The position numbers and the translations under genes are program-made. The notes below the pieces were generated by a model, which was not told the origin of the DNA, ran no database searches, and saw only the letters and a program-made list of their open reading frames with translations. Below are positions 45,898 through 53,680 of a stretch of DNA of 54,477 nt, piece after piece (position 1 is the stretch's first letter; each line of letters opens with the position of its first letter). This stretch comes from a virus: positions 1 through 54,477 of IMG/VR virus record IMGVR_UViG_3300017956_000016, one strand, 5' to 3'.

Positions 45898-47982
45898 TCA
45901 GAAGCACTCGTCTAGCTCGGGATACTGGAAGGTATCCGTGGGATATTCAATGATATTTATTGTCGATGTTCCACCGAAGTTGAAACCATTAAAGTTATTG
46001 GGATCAAACGTTGGAATAGTAATATCGTTGACTGTAAAGTCGATTGGGTTAACTTGAGGGTTTAGAATCGTTGGGTCTGTGCCAGCGGGGACCGTGAGAG
46101 ATCCACCAGCAGGATAAACCACAACAGGCACCCTATTTGTGTTATCAGGAGTCAAAGCGATATTCAGAGGACCGACGCAAACTGTGCCAGATGCGTAGTC
46201 AACTGTGCCGACATTGGTATTCAAAATTACTTCTTGCTCGTCCCTAACGGTAACGAGAATCATATTACCCAGACCGTCGTCTCTAAGATTCACAGGGACA
46301 AGAGTTTGGTTATTTTCTAGGCTACTAAATGCTGGAGTCTGAATAACGCCACCTGCAGTAGTTCCTGCTGCCACAAGATCTTCAGTGTATCCAGTAGCAT
46401 AGAATGTGCCAGATTTCACAACAGAGAAATTAGGAGCACATCCACCTCCCGTTCCGTTACCAGAAGTCGGGCTGCCAGAATAATTGTCTGGATTATACAG
46501 TGCGTTTCCAAAATCAAGACACTGGTTAAAGACTTGACCAAAATTGAATTCTGTCAGGTTTTGACCGAGAGTTACTTGAGATGTGCTACCAGAAATGGAA
46601 GGATCTGAATTGTCAATCACTGCTGCGAGTTTAGACGCTTCGATTCTTCCGTTGTATCTGTTGGCAGAATTCTGAGAATTGTAATCATCAATATTCTTAA
46701 GGATCTTAGTCCCAAGATCATTACCAGTCAGATTTGTCTTATTGCCGTTGTAGTAGACGTAGGTCTTCGGCAAGACATAGAAGACCTTGGGATCAATAAC
46801 TTCGATTCCAATAGATGCAATCGAATAATCTTTAAGTTGATTCCTAAGTCTTGCTTTTGTCGTTTCGTTTAGAGTCGATCCAGTTTGGGGTCTGACTGCA
46901 ATAAAAACTTTACCGTAGATAGGTGGATTGAGTCTCTCGCCACCATATGCAACAACGCTCTTAGATTGTGGGTAAAGTTGTCTAACGATGTTTTCATAGT
47001 CAGACTCCGTTACTGCTCTATTTTGAGTAGTGTAGAGTCTGGGGGCATTATATTTGATTGAAATTGGAGTTTCTCTTGGAGACCCGTCCTGAGCAGGAGT
47101 AACTGTCCTTGTGGAAATGGAGGATGCTGCAATAACTCTACCTTGTGAGTCTGTTGCTGTACCAATAAATTGGAAGTCTCTAGCACCGTTAGCGTCTTCG
47201 CCAGTGGTCCTAACATAATCAATCTTGACAAACTCACCATCAATCAATTTACGTCCGAGGACACCATCGCCAAAAATAAGACGATATCTGAGGTCATCTA
47301 CTTCCTCAAGGAAATAGACACGAGAATTGCTATCTAATGCAACGGCACTCGTTGCTTTGTTGTAGATATCAATTTCGCTGGACTGCACCGAGGGAGAGAT
47401 ATAGACAATCATTCTCTCTGTGTCCACATCTTCACTTGGGATAACATATTCCTTTGTCTTTGTGTTGTTGACAATAAAGGAATGGGTCAGAAGGTTTCCC
47501 TGATAGATGGCAAGACACTTGAATGTAGCAATACCCGTTGTTGGATCAACTGCTGCAGTTTGCTTTGTCATGAGTGTGAAGATAAAATCTTCAACCACCG
47601 TTTCAGCAATGAAGGAATCTCCCTTTCTGAGATTCACAAATTCTGGGTAGGTCAAACCGTTGGATCCAATTTCTGTTTGGACATCAACAGTCACCTCTGC
47701 CATTGCGGCTTTGATAGACCTAGGTGTATAATTAAGTTGCTTAGCAATCTTGACAATGTTATCTCTAACAGTTGCAGTTTCAAGGAATGCTTCATTCAGC
47801 GCCATGTTGGCATTGAATGCTGTGTAGTAAGTATTGTATGCTAGAATATCCAGCAAATAAGACGCAGCAGATCCCTCAAAATCGTAGTCGGTAAATTCAC
47901 TACGAGTCCTAAGGTATGATCTAATAGACTCTTTTATTTCAAAAAAGTCTAGTGACGTTACTTCTGATGGGATTGCCGACAT
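45898..47982 (-). CDS. gp6: baseplate wedge protein gp6-like
   Basis: A 694-residue protein, close to T4 gp6 (660). The N-terminus (LDFFEIKESIRSYLRTRSEF, then SAASYLLDILAYNTYYTAFN and LNEAFLETATVRDNIVKIAK) is the gp6 wedge pattern, and the central part belongs to the baseplate J-like fold (RVYFLEEVDDLRYRLIFGDG, VLGRKLIDGEFVKIDYVRT, TQNRAVTESDYENIVRQLYP). gp6 dimers form the ring that ties neighbouring wedges together. The C-terminal ~200 residues include a Gly-rich linker and Asn/Pro-rich beta strands ending in FQYPELDECF. It starts four bases after the gp25 stop. A late-promoter-like sequence lies inside its 3' end and could serve the giant gene. Confidence 0.93.
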   Translation of the reverse strand: MSAIPSEVTSLDFFEIKESIRSYLRTRSEFTDYDFEGSAASYLLDILAYNTYYTAFNANMALNEAFLETATVRDNIVKIAKQLNYTPRSIKAAMAEVTVDVQTEIGSNGLTYPEFVNLRKGDSFIAETVVEDFIFTLMTKQTAAVDPTTGIATFKCLAIYQGNLLTHSFIVNNTKTKEYVIPSEDVDTERMIVYISPSVQSSEIDIYNKATSAVALDSNSRVYFLEEVDDLRYRLIFGDGVLGRKLIDGEFVKIDYVRTTGEDANGARDFQFIGTATDSQGRVIAASSISTRTVTPAQDGSPRETPISIKYNAPRLYTTQNRAVTESDYENIVRQLYPQSKSVVAYGGERLNPPIYGKVFIAVRPQTGSTLNETTKARLRNQLKDYSIASIGIEVIDPKVFYVLPKTYVYYNGNKTNLTGNDLGTKILKNIDDYNSQNSANRYNGRIEASKLAAVIDNSDPSISGSTSQVTLGQNLTEFNFGQVFNQCLDFGNALYNPDNYSGSPTSGNGTGGGCAPNFSVVKSGTFYATGYTEDLVAAGTTAGGVIQTPAFSSLENNQTLVPVNLRDDGLGNMILVTVRDEQEVILNTNVGTVDYASGTVCVGPLNIALTPDNTNRVPVVVYPAGGSLTVPAGTDPTILNPQVNPIDFTVNDITIPTFDPNNFNGFNFGGTSTINIIEYPTDTFQYPELDECF
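45954..45961 (-). promoter_or_regulatory. late-promoter-like motif inside gp6 end, AATAAATA
   Basis: The minus strand reads AATAAATA about 60 bases before the start of the 6,792-residue gene, within the gp6 coding sequence. It would give the giant gene its own late transcript. Because it lies in coding DNA, chance is a real alternative. Confidence 0.4.
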
Positions 47983-47985
47983 GAC

Positions 47986-48396
47986 TTACGCTTTCTCCAG
48001 CACGAAATCTACTTCTTTAATAATTTGCTCTCCGATAATTGTGTAAGTAAGTTTGACTTCAATCTGATTGTTGTCATACCCATCACGCACATCAACTCCT
48101 CTTACGGAGATTCTCCTTTCAAAGCGAGAGAGTGTTGATCTGATCTCGTCTTTAATTGCCTCTCCAGTAAACACATCATACGGCTCAAATAGCAATGCAT
48201 TTACTCTAGATCCAACGTTATGCTGGAAAGGTCTTTCTCCAAGTGCTGTTTTCACAAGATTCATGACGGACTGCTTGATGGCATTCTCGTTTTTGACAGC
48301 ACCAAAGTCGCGGGTATTTGGATTGGAATTAAACGTCATGTTAAAATCCCGATACCCGCGACTTACGTTTTTGTCTGACTTAAACTTATAGGGCAT
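47986..48396 (-). CDS. gp25: baseplate wedge protein gp25-like
   Basis: The ATG at 48394-48396 (MPYKFKSDKN) is chosen; an upstream TTG would overlap the previous gene further. The ATG overlaps the stop of the 63-residue gene as TAATG. At 136 residues it matches T4 gp25 (132). The pattern AIKQSVMNLVKTALGERPFQ, then VGSRVNALLFEPYD and AIKDEIRSTLSRFERRI is the gp25 / type VI TssE fold, whose EPR-type core (here ERPFQ) contacts the sheath and starts contraction. It is followed directly by gp6, its structural partner. Confidence 0.93.
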   Translation of the reverse strand: MPYKFKSDKNVSRGYRDFNMTFNSNPNTRDFGAVKNENAIKQSVMNLVKTALGERPFQHNVGSRVNALLFEPYDVFTGEAIKDEIRSTLSRFERRISVRGVDVRDGYDNNQIEVKLTYTIIGEQIIKEVDFVLEKA

Positions 48397-48587
48397 TAGT
48401 GCCAACGCTCAACGAAATCGTCAAACCCATTTTTACCACCACACCATTTTGAATAACGATCTTTGGGCGGATCGTTGGGGTGCTTATGCACCTTACCCAG
48501 GTATTTATCACTTCTAGGGTCGGTGATTAACACCATTCCCGACTTGATAAATTCGTTGCCTTGATCTGGAATAGGGTGATTTGCCAT
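48396..48587 (-). CDS. small conserved phage protein, unknown function
   Basis: A 63-residue protein with ATG start and a strong ribosome site (AAAGGAGAG, AGGAG at 48594-48598, six bases before the ATG). It is polar and basic with PDQGNEFIKSGMVLITDPRS near the N-terminus and RYSKWCGGKNGFDDFVERW at the end, one Cys, and no helix long enough for a coiled coil. It is the first gene after a perfect TATAAATA late promoter and is coupled to gp25 by a TAATG overlap, so it is probably made with the wedge. I recall similar small proteins before gp25 in cyanophages but no function. Confidence 0.75.
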   Translation of the reverse strand: MANHPIPDQGNEFIKSGMVLITDPRSDKYLGKVHKHPNDPPKDRYSKWCGGKNGFDDFVERWH

Positions 48588-48593
48588 CTGTCT

Positions 48594-48598
48594 CTCCT
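48594..48598 (-). promoter_or_regulatory. strong Shine-Dalgarno for the 63-residue gene
   Basis: The minus strand reads AAAGGAGAGAC before the ATG; AGGAG is six bases from the start codon. It is one of the best ribosome sites in the window and fits the first gene of a highly expressed late unit. Confidence 0.7.
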
Positions 48599-48643
48599 TT
48601 AGGGGTCAACAGAACTTTTATAGTGGTTTCTATCACTACGAAT

Positions 48644-49168
48644 TTATTTATAGTCCCAGGGCCAGTGGTTATTTGGTTTCTCCCACCAAAAATGTAAGTC
48701 TGTCATATAATCGTCATAATAGAGTGACACAAAGTCGCTCTTAAACTTGCTAAGCATATTTTCGCAAAGAGCAACAGTATAATAATTCTTCTCTACAAAC
48801 TTTTCCATGGTATTGGTAATCCAAGTGTAGTTGCTACCTCGGATTACCCCTGCCTCAATCAACACAAAATTTTTCCAATCTAATACCCACTCTGCAAAGT
48901 TTAACTCAAAGTTAATTTTGTATTGTTGTGCATCCTCATCTGGGAATGGGACGTTAACTGACTCAATATGAAAAATCTCCCCATCCATACTCAGACCGTG
49001 AGACAGAAGTTGCGTCACGATGCCTGAGTAGTCTGGGGAGACACAAAGAAAGCAGGTCTTACTCGGATGAATGTCTGGTTTAGACACTTTAATCTTATAG
49101 ATCATCTCTTCTATAAGTGCCATCTCTTGCTCTCTAGAGATGTAGAGTAAGTCTCTGCCGTTTGTCAT
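48644..49168 (-). CDS. conserved phage protein, possibly phosphoribosyltransferase-like
   Basis: A 174-residue soluble protein with TAATG coupling to the gene before it. Residues 101-117 (FVLIEAGVIRGSNYTWI) have the strand-loop-helix shape of a type I phosphoribosyltransferase PRPP loop, and CVSPDYSGIVTQLLSHGL at 42-59 could be the earlier strand-turn-helix that follows substrate. The canonical loop has two acidic residues in tandem (usually DD or ED) and a TG.T; here only Glu105 is present and the loop reads AGVIRGSN, so activity is doubtful. The C-terminus (DLHFWWEKPNNHWPWDY) is strikingly rich in Trp and aromatic residues. It is not like the structural genes around it. The fold call is inference; unknown function is the safe name. 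Confidence 0.7.
   Translation of the reverse strand: MTNGRDLLYISREQEMALIEEMIYKIKVSKPDIHPSKTCFLCVSPDYSGIVTQLLSHGLSMDGEIFHIESVNVPFPDEDAQQYKINFELNFAEWVLDWKNFVLIEAGVIRGSNYTWITNTMEKFVEKNYYTVALCENMLSKFKSDFVSLYYDDYMTDLHFWWEKPNNHWPWDYK
48645..48652 (-). promoter_or_regulatory. perfect T4 late promoter, TATAAATA
   Basis: The minus strand reads TATAAATA exactly. The motif also supplies the last codons and stop of the 174-residue gene (GAC TAT AAA TAA) and lies 58 bases before the 63-residue gene. It should start the gp25-gp6 transcript late in infection. Confidence 0.75.
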
Positions 49169-49344
49169 TAGAATAGATTCAGTTGATTGTTTTCGGTTTT
49201 ATAGGTCGGTGGGTGAAAAGCACAATACTCGTTGAATGTGATTTTCATTTCCTTCCAAGAAAGATTGCAATTCTCTGCTGCTTTGGGGACATTCCATTTG
49301 GCAGAGAAAAGCATCTCCATAGACTTTCTAGTCTCAGGTCTCAT
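49168..49344 (-). CDS. small protein with possible helix-turn-helix
   Basis: A 58-residue ORF (MRPETRKSMEMLFSAKWNVP...). Its ATG overlaps the stop of the 49-residue gene by four bases (ATGA), and its own stop overlaps the next ATG as TAATG, so three small genes form a tightly coupled string. Residues ~15-38 (AKWNVPKAAENCNLSWKEMK) have the spacing of a short helix-turn-helix of the kind that recognises DNA, followed by FNEYCAFHPPTY. The fold is a guess from pattern; a regulatory role is inference. I recall similar small proteins in other T4-like cyanophages. Confidence 0.7.
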   Translation of the reverse strand: MRPETRKSMEMLFSAKWNVPKAAENCNLSWKEMKITFNEYCAFHPPTYKTENNQLNLF

Positions 49345-49490
49345 TTCTTACCCTGACCACGATAACGCTTCTTGCGACCGTTGCGAGAGGAAGCACCAAG
49401 GTGAGTATTCTTAGAGCAACCTTGACGAGTTTTCTTGGGGGGACCTTCGGTATAATTGCTGCGGACAAGTCCAACTTTTGCCTTTGCCAT
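49341..49490 (-). CDS. small, very basic protein
   Basis: A 49-residue ORF from the ATG at 49488-49490: MAKAKVGLVRSNYTEGPPKK, then TRQGCSKNTHLGASSRNGRK and KRYRGQGKK. It has about 15 Lys/Arg and only one Glu, is rich in Gly and Ser and has no hydrophobic core, so it looks like a disordered nucleic-acid-binding peptide. The pattern reminds me of ribosomal-protein tails and of a conserved cyanophage small protein; no function is known to me. It has its own near-consensus sigma70 promoter and a ribosome site (GAGGT, 49496-49500), so it may be made earlier than the structural genes around it. Confidence 0.75.
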   Translation of the reverse strand: MAKAKVGLVRSNYTEGPPKKTRQGCSKNTHLGASSRNGRKKRYRGQGKK

Positions 49491-49513
49491 GAGTGACCTC
49501 AAACTACCCACTA

Positions 49514-49542
49514 ATTATACATCATCCAGACCAAACTGTCAT
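49514..49542 (-). promoter_or_regulatory. near-consensus sigma70 promoter
   Basis: On the minus strand a -35 box ATGACA (49537-49542, five of six matches to TTGACA) is followed by a 17-base spacer and a perfect -10 box TATAAT (49514-49519). Transcription would start near 49507, 17 bases before the 49-residue gene. The promoter overlaps the stop codon of the Cys-rich gene. It is the only strong host-type promoter I see and it sits inside a late block. Confidence 0.75.
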
Positions 49543-50052
49543 CGACCCATAAGCAACAACACTACTGCAGGGGTATGACCATCCTGGGAATCCGACGCCC
49601 AATGGATCAAGAATCCTTATGACAAGTCTCTTGAGTGCAAACGTGAAAATGGTGGTCGGATATGCCGTCCTAGAGTGTCCAATCCCTTTATCCTCTAGAG
49701 TTAGCACAGAGCATGGAATAGGGGTCGGCACGGGGCATACAGCGTTGCCACAGGGGCACATGTAGATGATGATGTTTGTGCATGTGCTCGGGTGGGGAAT
49801 AAATGTGTCTCCAGCAAGCATGATCGGAAATCCATGCACCAAAACAGTTGCTCTGTCTGGCGTAATTGGAAAAATGGGGATCAGAGACAGAGGTGGCCAC
49901 CAACAAGAGTATTCCTTGATTTTAATTGTCCTAGGAATAGGAGGACTACCACAAGATTGGGTGCTATGCACCACAGGAGGCAAACAGAGTCCATGTCCTG
50001 AGCAAGGAAGACCGTTTAGGGCGGCAACAGGTTTTAGAAGTCCTAATGGCAT
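49522..50052 (-). CDS. Cys/Pro-rich protein, possibly PAAR-like tail tip
   Basis: A 176-residue protein whose ATG overlaps the stop of the 1,207-residue gene (TAATG). The sequence is rich in Cys (11), Pro and Ile. GLPCSGHGLCLPP near residues 15-26 and VLVHGFPIMLAGDTFIPHPS at 70-89 recall the PAAR/gp5.4 pattern of a small metal-bound spike tip (GHG..PP, then a VNGKP..GD..H segment). His20, His73, His87 and Cys91 are candidate ligands. The family normally has fewer residues, and the C-terminal ~80 residues (CPCGNAVCPVPTPIPC onward) do not fit it, so this may be a distant or extended member. Position just before the wedge genes agrees with a tail-tip role. PAAR assignment is inference. Confidence 0.6.
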   Translation of the reverse strand: MPLGLLKPVAALNGLPCSGHGLCLPPVVHSTQSCGSPPIPRTIKIKEYSCWWPPLSLIPIFPITPDRATVLVHGFPIMLAGDTFIPHPSTCTNIIIYMCPCGNAVCPVPTPIPCSVLTLEDKGIGHSRTAYPTTIFTFALKRLVIRILDPLGVGFPGWSYPCSSVVAYGSMTVWSG

Positions 50053-53000
50053 TAAGTTACACCTCCGATTGTCCTGCCATCGGTATATGGGTATTCATCT
50101 TGACACTCATCGAAGTAGGGGTTGCCCAAATTACGAAGTGTGCGACCGAGTGCTGTTGTGCCACCACTAAGATAATTCAATACCTTAAAGGTGCCAGAAT
50201 ACGGTCCCATCTTCATTCTATATTTACCAGTTGTTATTCTACTAGGGTCAATAGCAATAGAAACGTCGGCAACACTCTCTAGAGCGTTACAGGAGTGGCA
50301 GAGACCCGTCCCTGTGCTGCTCTGACCCGCAAAGAAGAGAGAATATGCTGTAGATGATGTCGGATGCGATATTTCGTAATAAGTCTCACCAGCAATACCA
50401 TTTCCATTCGCATCATAACCACAAAATACATCCAATGGACCATCTGTGTTAGTCCCCTTCCTCACATAGCGGTCCCAGCAGTCCTCAGGGATGCCTAAGG
50501 GGTCTGTTGGGCATTGATTGTTGTTTACAGTGATTGCTGTGTATGATGCAGAGTCTGTGCCAGCGACAAAACCCTCTGCATCGGCAGTTGGATCTGTGGG
50601 ACTGTAAGAATAGGTGGTCCAGAATCCATAAGTGGAGTTTGGGGTGTATCCAGCAACGTTATCTCCCAACCAAAGTTGGAATTGCTCCAATTCTGTAAAA
50701 TTACTGCGATTGTAGTCAAATGTATTTTCATCTAGACCAGTTGGGACGAAAACTAGGTCACTAGAGTTGTTGGGATCACGATAACATCTTCCTTGGACGG
50801 TGCCACGACTACAATTCCAAGTTTTCTTGCCACCAGCAAGTTTTCGCCTTTCTGTCAAGCGTGGTTTTGGTAAATTATTCAAAAATTCCATAAATGCTTG
50901 ACCCTGAGAGCCTTTTGTAGTGCCCTCAATGCTCATATGCACTTGGAATTGTGCTTCTTCCTCTTTTGAGGCACAATATTTGTAAGGAAGGTATCCATAT
51001 GCGACAGTTTTGCCATATGTGCGAGAATTTTCGTCCTCATCTGCCGCCATATAGGCACATGGCATCTGAAACCACTTCTTGATGTTGTAAATTATCGGTT
51101 GATCGACGTAAATGCAACGATTTCCACCAAAAGCACCGTAGAGACCATTCAATTCATTGCTTCTGCCCTCAATTCCCTCCAATTCTGACCCAACACGAGA
51201 GTGATACTTGGTTTGATACTCAGCAGCACCGTCATTTTGCGCCAAAACGTCAAACATTGACGCTGGTGGGAATGCATCAGTCAATGGAAGACCCATTCTG
51301 ATGTCAATACAGTCAGCAGGAAGCGATTGGCACATTGCAAACTTGCCATCTGGGTCAACTTCCGCCAATTCCATGTAAGTGACAGGCACATTTGTGGTGC
51401 TTCCCTCAGTTAAAGCACCAAAACTTTGCTTAATGATGTTTTGGTAGTCACTCATGTCGGTCCCGAGGTTGTCAGAATTCAACATCGAGCTTAAAGCGTC
51501 TGGTGTTGCCTTAATATCATCGGATGTAATCTTAGTTTCGACCGTAATTTGACTTCCCTGCTCAGCAATGTAGACTATTGGCGGGTTTTGGGGGTCATAT
51601 CCCCTCCCTCTCTTCGTAATTACGATCTTTCGGATCACACCAGACGGAGAAATGTCTGCAATTTTTGCTTCTGCCGCTTCATATTGCAAAACTGTGTCAA
51701 ATTCTCGGTCAGCTCTGCCATATTTGCGAGAAGCTTTGGTCAAAATACCCCTTTGAGAGTTTCTTGTCCCCCTTGCAGTCTCAGGTTCGGGGAATTGATT
51801 GATCCCATCCTTGTATGCAGACTTAAATCCACGTCTAACATTCTGTGCAGTGTCCTCTGCAGAGTATTCTTCCAACTGTTGTGGGTCAGAAATCACCAAA
51901 ATGGGGTTGATGTAACCAACACCACCATTGATAATGCGGATTTCAGTAACTTCACCCTCTGTATTGACCACTGCTTCTGCCTCAGCAAGGTCCAAAGTGC
52001 GGGTTGGGATCAGTGCTGATGGGTCAATCTTGACTTTATAGTATTGAATATTCTTTTCAAACTCATAAACACCCCAAAATGCGACCTTATCTGGGATTCC
52101 ATACCCCGACAAGACCACTGCAGTCGCTCCATCAGCAGCAGTTATGCTCTGATTGTAGCTAAATTTGTTTCCATCAGAGCCATTATACCTTCCCAACTCC
52201 ATATAACCGCACTTCATCTTGTCTCCGAAGTAGAAAACGCGGTTAATTATCCATCCTTGGAAGATTTCACCCTTCCTAAAACTACCAGAAGACGAGGTAT
52301 AGCGGAAAAATATAGTGCGATCATCAGTCCCAGCAGTCTGAAACGACTCTTCTACTCCAGATCCAGCGTTTCCTTCTAGGGTGATGGTGGATTTTGTGGT
52401 CTTCCAAGCATCTTCGCGGATCTGATAGAAGTGAGAATAGAATTCTCGGTTGGGAATACAGCATGGATAGCTTCTTGTAGTGCCTTGACCGTCATCAGCA
52501 GTGCATGTTGAGTTGGGACAACATGCCCTATCACTCAATTCATACTGAATTCCGAAGAGAGGACCATTCCAAGGGTATGATGTGTCATACAAATAATACA
52601 TGAATTGGGAATCATACCCAAATTGGAATCCCAAAAACCTTGGGACAGCACCTTTGATGGCGCCATTCAGTCCATACAACCATTCAAAGTTTGCTTGTGT
52701 GTCCAAAATAGAGACACCAGACCCTCCACCATGGACATCCCCAACAGGCCAACCGTATCCATCAGTAGCAGGAGTGCCAATATTGCTATTTCTTCTGTAT
52801 CTGTCGTAGGTGTGAGTGGTTTGATTCCATGCATACCACCCAGATTTGTCAATACATTGTCCTGTAGGACCAATTTTACCAATGTCAATGATTTGTTTCT
52901 TCTGAGCATCCAGAGAATCTGTGCGAAAAACATAGCAAAGGATGCCCTGATACCCATATTCGCCATTCATGGCGTCTTTGGGGGGCACAGGACCGCCACT

Positions 53001-53675
53001 CAGGTTGACTTCTTGAGATGGGTCAATGGTATAGAAGTTGTCAGACTCGGCAGATCCGTTGTGAATGACGTTATCTTTGAAATAGTGATACAGTGGGAGG
53101 ATGTTTTCACCAGATCCTAGGTAGTCTGCAGCGTCTGCAGCATTGGTAAACACATATCCTAACTTGCCAACTAACTGATAACTAGCATTGTTATCACTAG
53201 CAGGAGGAGTAGCAGATAATGTAAGAATAGAATCATCATTACTTCTTCCTCTATAATAACTATAGAGCGGCACAGAGTTACCAACTTGTTTCTTAAGAAT
53301 AAAGAACGCAGGAATATCCCCTGATCGGGGCTCGGGGTTGTATCCCCTCAGGACTTTACGCCACTCCTCGTTATCACCTACAGCATCCTCTTCTCTGAGT
53401 TGCTCTCTGTTGGTATACTTGTGATCGTATTTTGCGCCGCGATACCATCTGTAGATCGGTTGGCGACTATACTTAAAACAATCTCCTACACAGGTAGGCT
53501 CTTCATCGCCAATGTAGTGGACATTATCCCTGCCGAGCGGCATCGACCCAGGACCCTGATCAAGGAAGGAGAGTGTGTATGAAGACCCATCGTAATCGAT
53601 CATGGGTCTTTCATAATCTTCTCCGTCTACAGGGTTGGGGAAACTACGACCAGTTTCAAGGATATAGGCGGGCAT
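50052..53675 (-). CDS. large virion structural protein with DUF5648-like repeat
   Basis: A 1,207-residue protein beginning MPAYILETGRSFPNPVDGED. Residues ~134-250 contain two units of the type VPLYSYYRG.. and LPLYHYFKD..DNFYTID..GYQGILCYVF, which match the DUF5648 repeat found in bacterial cell-surface and secreted proteins (PLYRYY, HFYT, GY.GYV pattern). A Cys-rich stretch lies near ~373-425 (SDRACCPNSTCTADDG, then SYPCCIPN). GSGY-like units occur near ~590 (RIINGGVGYINPILVI) and ~680 (RGRGYDPQNPPIVYI). The C-terminus has a CHSCN motif near 1128 and ends in GRTIGGVT. No catalytic triad or membrane segment is evident. It precedes the Cys-rich tail-tip-like gene and follows a coiled-coil gene. 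The name structural is inferred from modules and context. Confidence 0.8.
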   Translation of the reverse strand: MPAYILETGRSFPNPVDGEDYERPMIDYDGSSYTLSFLDQGPGSMPLGRDNVHYIGDEEPTCVGDCFKYSRQPIYRWYRGAKYDHKYTNREQLREEDAVGDNEEWRKVLRGYNPEPRSGDIPAFFILKKQVGNSVPLYSYYRGRSNDDSILTLSATPPASDNNASYQLVGKLGYVFTNAADAADYLGSGENILPLYHYFKDNVIHNGSAESDNFYTIDPSQEVNLSGGPVPPKDAMNGEYGYQGILCYVFRTDSLDAQKKQIIDIGKIGPTGQCIDKSGWYAWNQTTHTYDRYRRNSNIGTPATDGYGWPVGDVHGGGSGVSILDTQANFEWLYGLNGAIKGAVPRFLGFQFGYDSQFMYYLYDTSYPWNGPLFGIQYELSDRACCPNSTCTADDGQGTTRSYPCCIPNREFYSHFYQIREDAWKTTKSTITLEGNAGSGVEESFQTAGTDDRTIFFRYTSSSGSFRKGEIFQGWIINRVFYFGDKMKCGYMELGRYNGSDGNKFSYNQSITAADGATAVVLSGYGIPDKVAFWGVYEFEKNIQYYKVKIDPSALIPTRTLDLAEAEAVVNTEGEVTEIRIINGGVGYINPILVISDPQQLEEYSAEDTAQNVRRGFKSAYKDGINQFPEPETARGTRNSQRGILTKASRKYGRADREFDTVLQYEAAEAKIADISPSGVIRKIVITKRGRGYDPQNPPIVYIAEQGSQITVETKITSDDIKATPDALSSMLNSDNLGTDMSDYQNIIKQSFGALTEGSTTNVPVTYMELAEVDPDGKFAMCQSLPADCIDIRMGLPLTDAFPPASMFDVLAQNDGAAEYQTKYHSRVGSELEGIEGRSNELNGLYGAFGGNRCIYVDQPIIYNIKKWFQMPCAYMAADEDENSRTYGKTVAYGYLPYKYCASKEEEAQFQVHMSIEGTTKGSQGQAFMEFLNNLPKPRLTERRKLAGGKKTWNCSRGTVQGRCYRDPNNSSDLVFVPTGLDENTFDYNRSNFTELEQFQLWLGDNVAGYTPNSTYGFWTTYSYSPTDPTADAEGFVAGTDSASYTAITVNNNQCPTDPLGIPEDCWDRYVRKGTNTDGPLDVFCGYDANGNGIAGETYYEISHPTSSTAYSLFFAGQSSTGTGLCHSCNALESVADVSIAIDPSRITTGKYRMKMGPYSGTFKVLNYLSGGTTALGRTLRNLGNPYFDECQDEYPYTDGRTIGGVT

Positions 53676-53680
53676 TCATG

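Noticed and set aside
48500-48520. GATAAATA inside the 63-residue gene
   Set aside because: It encodes DKYL in a conserved-looking stretch, lies over 100 bases before gp25, and a perfect late promoter already precedes the unit.
48605-48640. Short inverted repeat (TAGTG/CACTA) after the 174-residue gene
   Set aside because: The stem is only five pairs and no U-run follows, so it does not support a terminator.
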